Assembly (NCBI GenBank): GCA_030435675.1
Contig: CM059622.1
Location: 6,572,001 to 6,636,000, forward strand
Length of the DNA: 64,000 bases
Reading direction: 5' to 3'
From: Steinernema hermaphroditum
Lineage: Eukaryota; Nematoda; Chromadorea; Rhabditida; Steinernematidae
The stretch's first letter is position 1; each line of letters begins with the position of its first letter. Under the pieces are notes generated by a model. It was given only the letters and a program-made list of their open reading frames with translations. It did not search any database and was not told the DNA's origin. This document shows, in pieces, positions 59,454 to 64,000 of this stretch. Made by a program: the position numbers and the translations under genes.

Positions 59454-62400
59454 ATGGCGAACCTCAGTTTCGACTACGAGTGCGTTGACTATCAGGTAAG
59501 CGCGCAGGGTGGCGGTGTGTAGGGGCTTCTTGGATGTCTCTTGGAACGTTCCCCAATTATACCGGATCTTTTTGTGAACTGGTAGTGACTCTTTTGAGAT
59601 TTCATAGCATCTCCTACGGTAAAAAGTTAGTTCTTAAAAACTTAGTTCTTTATCAATCGCCTAGACTATAAACAGCGTAGTTTTGCTTCTTTTTCCCTTG
59701 CTCCTGTCCTCGTCTTGTGCATAATTTCACATAACCACGTTTAAGATACACGTCCATGTTGAAGACAAGAAAGATCTCTCAAGAAAATCTTCTTCTCCCT
59801 CATTCCTTCCTGGCCACTTCACCACAAACATCCTATGTCAGGTCCCAAAATAAAAACAGGAACTTTCGGAACGTTTTAAAAGTGTATTTTTCGCACCAAA
59901 ACGAAAGTTCAAAGCGAAAGGTTATGTCAACCAATTATTCATCCTTCTCTTGTACTTCGTTTACTTTAGAACTCACCTACTTTCACTTACTTTCGTTCTG
60001 AAACGTTGCTAGTTGAGCGTCCACGAGGAATTTGTGTTTCGTGCAAAAGACCAATGATTATGAAGTAGTGTGCTTATCGGATCTCCTGCAGCTTTTGAGC
60101 TGTGGGAACCTTTCGAAAGTTTTGAAATTGTAAATAATTCCATCGATGAAGATGTTAACAGTTCTTTCAAATCCGGATCCCAGTGCCTAACCCTCTGAAC
60201 AGCCCTGGTTTTCTGTTTTCGGAGGCGGCTTCCGCGACGACATCATTTTTCTTTGGCTCTGCAGAACGGAAATTCTAGGAGATACCGATACCCATGTATA
60301 TGGACGGGGGCATTCCTCTACTTTCTACTACAGGTCCAGATTTGAATTAAAGAAGAAGATCATGTTCTGTAGTTGATTGGAGCCACTTCTGGGCTCTTCT
60401 GTAGAACAAATCTCGGCCTCATTCTTTCGAATCCGGGTCCTCTGAACGGTAACCCTCTGACAAGCCCTGCGTCTTCGGTTTCTGTGTTTCTCCTCCGCTA
60501 AACACCTCTTGTTGGCGCCACGCGCGGCGTCATGAAAGATTCATCGACGGAATAGCGTATTAGGCGGTGTAGCGAGTGTACTTCTCCGCGCCAGCTGCAC
60601 AGACCTAACTCGAAATCCCTAATTGAGTCAATTGTCGCCGCGGAGGACGAACGAACGACGTGTGAAAAAAAAACAAAACAGGCCCTGAATGATGCCTAAC
60701 GAGGCGCGTAGGGGATAGCGGTGACGAGGTGTGAGCGCCTCAAAAAGGAGGATAGACATGGAAGACGATCTCTGTTTTGAAAATCGATTCCAGGGATTCT
60801 CAAGACCGTGGGAAACAGAGAGCACGATGCATAAATCAGTGCTAAAATATGCAAGTTCTACTAGATACAACATTGTCCCGAAGTGTTCTGAGTGCTTTCC
60901 TTAGCGTTCCTTCCTTAGCACTGTTTTACTAGGAACTGCATATCCGTTGTCTCTTTCTTTATAGAAAAATCCCGAGCAGTTGTGGTTTTTTCAACACTCA
61001 CTTCTAAGGTGGAACACTAGAACAAATTCCGTTCATCTGGAGAAACCTCTTATGCAGACGCATTAGATGACTAGTAATCCTAGATATCAATACTTCATGT
61101 GTTTCCTTATTGTTCGATAGGCAACAAATCGGAAATTCGCATTCCTTTGCTGTTCAAAAACACCCGAAAAACTTCGACAGTACAAAACCTATCGTTTTAT
61201 GATGTACGACCTTAGCCCTCTTCTTCGCAATTTCATTTCATGCATCAAGAATTCGTGATTTTTTCCTTCCAATATTCCAAACATTCGAACTCACTTTAAC
61301 TCTTTTAAACGGCACAGAATCTGTGTGCGAATCTGTGAACACAATTTTTCGCAAATTTCCTTCCTTGTCAGTGTGTACTAAAACGAAGACATTCTGAATT
61401 GCCACCTGATCTCCGAAGTCTTGCAGATGCCTCTGGTGTCGACCCCGGAGGACGCGCCCATCTACCTTTCCCTGCCACTGATCATCCTGTTCGCCTTCCC
61501 CGCCAGCTTCATCATCCTGTGCACCGTCTTCGGCAATCTCCTCGTCCTCTGCTTCAAGGCGAAAGTTGGCCGCACGAACACGACGCTCCTGGTGTGGAAC
61601 CTGGGCCTCACCGACTTCCTCGTCGGCATCCTCGTCCTCCCGCTCGCCGCCATGCATCTCATCTTCAGGAAGTGGATGTTCAGCCGGACGATCTGCCGGA
61701 TCTGGGTCGCCGCCGACGTCACCTTCTGCACCTGCTCCGTGGTGAGTCTCTCTATATGACTACTGTAGGCTAATCATCTGCGATCAAAAGTACGAAGACT
61801 ATAAATAAGGCCAATTTGTCAACATCTGAAGCGGATAATGTGGGGAAATTACGTCACGATCTACTTCCTCCACGGAAGAAAATTGTTTTGATTGGGGACG
61901 CGAAGGAAGGGAAAAGTGTGCAGAAAAGGAGTCCGGGGAGTGGGTGCAGCTTTCTCGGCAGGACAGAGCTTCAAACCTGGTCGAGTTTAAGCCTAAACCA
62001 AATGAAAACAAGAAATGTTTTAGTTCCCCCATTTAATAAAATTTCAATTTCAACATACTGGATTAATTCGCTTTTGTGATGTTGTTTTAAATGGTAGAAG
62101 TCAACCCGAATCAAATAGGTTAGGAGTTCGTGACATATTCGTTGATTTCGATGCTAGGACATTTGGACTTCCGAATAGCGGTCCCGACACGCAGGAGGCA
62201 CTGGTTGTTTAGAACAAAAAAGTACTAATGGTACTACTATTGTTGTTGTCGTTAGGCGACATTTCGTATTTTGCTTGTTACAAGGTGCAGCAAAAAAGAT
62301 ACCATTGTGACTCTCTGAGACAGACATCATAAGCGTTCCCATATCCGCTTTTTCCCCAAAACCTGAGAACACATAAAGGCCGGCTCAATCACAAGTTCGA

Positions 62401-64000
62401 GAAGCTGCTATGGAAGATACATACTTGTCTTCCATCCGTCGCCTCACTACGCAAATCTATTTTTTCTGTCCATTTCTCAATCGGTGTAATCAAAAATGAG
62501 GGCATAACAAACGGTTTGGTTTGCTGCATAGACCGTCTACAAGTAAACGTCGACGGAATGACAACCGTTCCTTTCTTTTGATTAGCGAGCTGTACTAGTC
62601 GATCAAGCTGACTTGTCTTCGTCTTTGCTTGTAGAACCTGAGCTGCATAGGGAATCGAATCAAACCAAGCCGACTCTCTTCGATCGAAATCGGATTCCAT
62701 CATTATCCAAAGAGCAAAGATGTATTTAATGGGGCGATTCCTTTTTTTCAGTCCAGTTTCACATATTTTATACTGGAGCAATTTTGTTTGCACCCTGCTT
62801 GTAGCTTTCATCGGTCCAGTTCTGTTCGAGGGCTTACCCTAGATCTGCAGTATGTTGTGGTCAAGTTTCCATTTTCTTCTATTTCATTTTACTTTCCAAA
62901 TTTTGTTTTACCAACTCTCGAACTTCTCGGACTCTCGTACCTGCTAGATTGTCAAGACTTTGATGAGTAAGTCTTTTCTCTTGACTTGATGTTACGAGGA
63001 TCGTTCATTCTCATAGGACTACCTCTGTCGCCTCACTACGCAAATCTATTTTTTCTGTCCATTCCGATGACTAGAAGCATCTGCCTCTATCCTCCACTCC
63101 CCCTTCCTTGCCATCCAAGTTGCAATAGCACCTCCATCCATCATCCCTCACCGGAGAACTTTCGAACTCTCAAGAGCCCCAATCAGGCGCCGTCGTCCCT
63201 ACTTTTCCCCTTCAAGGGCCAATCACTCGCGCCTCATCATCTCCAGCCGCTTCTTCTCACGCTGCGCGCGCTAGGCGCGGACCGTCGGTGAGAACCTATG
63301 AAAAATTGAGAAAAGCGATTCGCAATTCGGTCGCCGAGCGGAGAGGAGAAGGCGGAAGAGGAACAACACGAGGATCTGCTCAAATCTGGTTAGCGGAAAT
63401 TGTGTTTCACGTTTCCGATGGTCGGAGATCGGGATTTGGGTAGAGGACGAGCAGAGTAACAAGGAAGTGGAAAAGAGGAAATTGGAGAACAGCGCAGAGT
63501 GCATAGTTTTGATTCCTGCTGGACACTCAGAGAGGGATACAGGGAACGGGGATATGACTACATATCTTAGAAGTCCGATTTTCAGGTCACTATCTGCATA
63601 ATCTCCGTCGACCGCTACTTAGCGGTCACTCGGCCTCTCCACTACAAATCGGTTGTCACGAAAGCGAAAGTGATCGTGGTGATGATCACCATCTGGACCT
63701 TCTCGTCCATGATTCTGCTCACGACGGTCCGATGGGATCAGCCCGACTGTGTTGACCATGTGAGTTTCACACCGTATTCAGCGTGCGCCTTAAGACGTGA
63801 CTCACCGTTTCCACGGGAAGGATCCCTGGGGCGATGACTGGGTGTTTGCCAAAAGAAACGACGTCATTGGCGTCGGCAGACGAAAACAAACCAAAGAGTG
63901 ACACGTGCTGTAATCCGATCCATCAAAGGAGCGAAGGCCACACGCAGCGCAACTGTACAAAGAACATTTCAGTCGATCTGCTTCGCAGGAAACGAAATCC
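59454..64000 (+). CDS. class A GPCR of biogenic-amine type, 5' part (runs off the window)
   Basis: Three phase-0 exons are seen: 59454-59495 (MANLSFDYECVDYQ), 61427-61741 and 63586-63759, ending in a gtgagt donor; the rest lies beyond the window. The short N-terminus has an N-glycosylation site (NLS). TM1 contains GNLLVLC and TM2 contains LGLTDFLVGILVLPL with Asp2.50. TM3 contains VAADVTFCTCSVV with Asp3.32, the usual amine-binding aspartate, then SVDRYLAVTRPLHY with the DRY motif. TM4 follows (VIVVMITIWTFSSMILLTTV). The sequence points to dopamine-, tyramine-, octopamine- or serotonin-like receptors, but ligand and G-protein coupling cannot be assigned from this part. The first exon is inferred from its ATG, gtaagc donor and matching phase. 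Introns are 1.9 and 1.8 kb, much longer than in other genes here. Confidence 0.82.
62389..62811 (-). CDS. 140-codon open frame nested in the GPCR intron
   Basis: An ATG-initiated minus-strand frame inside GPCR intron 2. It is not recognised. It includes DFDRRESAWFDSIPYAA and KWTEKIDLRSEA and has no signal peptide. Codon use is more AT-rich than in the firm genes. Its 3' part carries a 37-bp segment repeated at 63027-63063, so it may be a fragment of a repeated element. Confidence 0.2.
   Translation of the reverse strand: MKATSRVQTKLLQYKICETGLKKRNRPIKYIFALWIMMESDFDRRESAWFDSIPYAAQVLQAKTKTSQLDRLVQLANQKKGTVVIPSTFTCRRSMQQTKPFVMPSFLITPIEKWTEKIDLRSEATDGRQVCIFHSSFSNL
62438..63063 (+). repeat. 37-bp direct repeat pair in GPCR intron 2
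   Basis: A 37-bp sequence beginning gtcgcctcactacgcaaatc is present identically at 62438-62474 and 63027-63063. The flanks differ. Confidence 0.8.

Noticed and set aside
59017..59488. Overlapping plus- and minus-strand frames just upstream of the GPCR first exon
   Set aside because: No recognisable motif; the 3' part overlaps the better supported GPCR first coding exon at 59454.

Overview
The window is nuclear DNA from a nematode. The evidence is two cuticle-collagen genes of nematode architecture, small GT-AG introns of about 40-50 bp, pyrimidine-CAG acceptors placed just upstream of start codons (as in spliced-leader trans-splicing), a GLD-2-type cytoplasmic poly(A) polymerase and small secreted/GPI-anchored cysteine-rich proteins of the nematode ET/Ly6 kind. 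Codon use in the conserved genes is GC-rich. A rhabditid or Steinernema-like worm fits, but the genus cannot be fixed from this sequence alone.

Layout. 0.5-2.2 kb (+): a five-exon FAX/CDR-type GST-fold protein. 2.4-3.3 kb and 5.5-6.4 kb (-): two almost identical cuticle collagens with TATA boxes. 8.0 kb: tRNA-Pro. 8.6-12.4 kb (+): a 19-exon immunoglobulin adhesion receptor that looks like an L1CAM relative whose Ig3-Ig4 exon block was duplicated repeatedly and whose fibronectin repeats are absent. 12.5-24 kb: no gene recognised. 24.1-32.4 kb (+): gld-2, for which a continuous 12-exon, 1177-residue reading frame can be assembled. 34.4-40.1 kb (+): three further compact GLD-2-like nucleotidyltransferases in tandem, with two foldback transposable elements between the first two. 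40.5-41.9 kb (-): an ornithine-decarboxylase homologue that has lost the PLP lysine and the catalytic cysteine. 44.05 kb: a tRNA-Glu-like gene with two stem mismatches. 46.3-46.8 kb: a weak gene-like segment. 49.3-49.65 kb and 51.1-52.1 kb (-): a small secreted protein and a GPI-anchored two-module cysteine-rich protein. 52.3-52.8 kb (-): a possible 62-residue gene behind a TATA box. 52.8-59.4 kb: nothing convincing. 59.45 kb to the window end (+): first three coding exons of an aminergic-type GPCR.

The most notable system is the GLD-2 cluster: one canonical long GLD-2 followed by three short paralogues that keep all three catalytic aspartates but lack the long N-terminal region. Patchwork similarity among them points to unequal crossing-over and gene conversion. 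Since GLD-2 extends poly(A) tails of germline mRNAs, the paralogues could be extra partners for RNA-binding adaptors; that role is inference. Exon models were built by hand from reading frame, phase and splice-site consensus, without transcript data.
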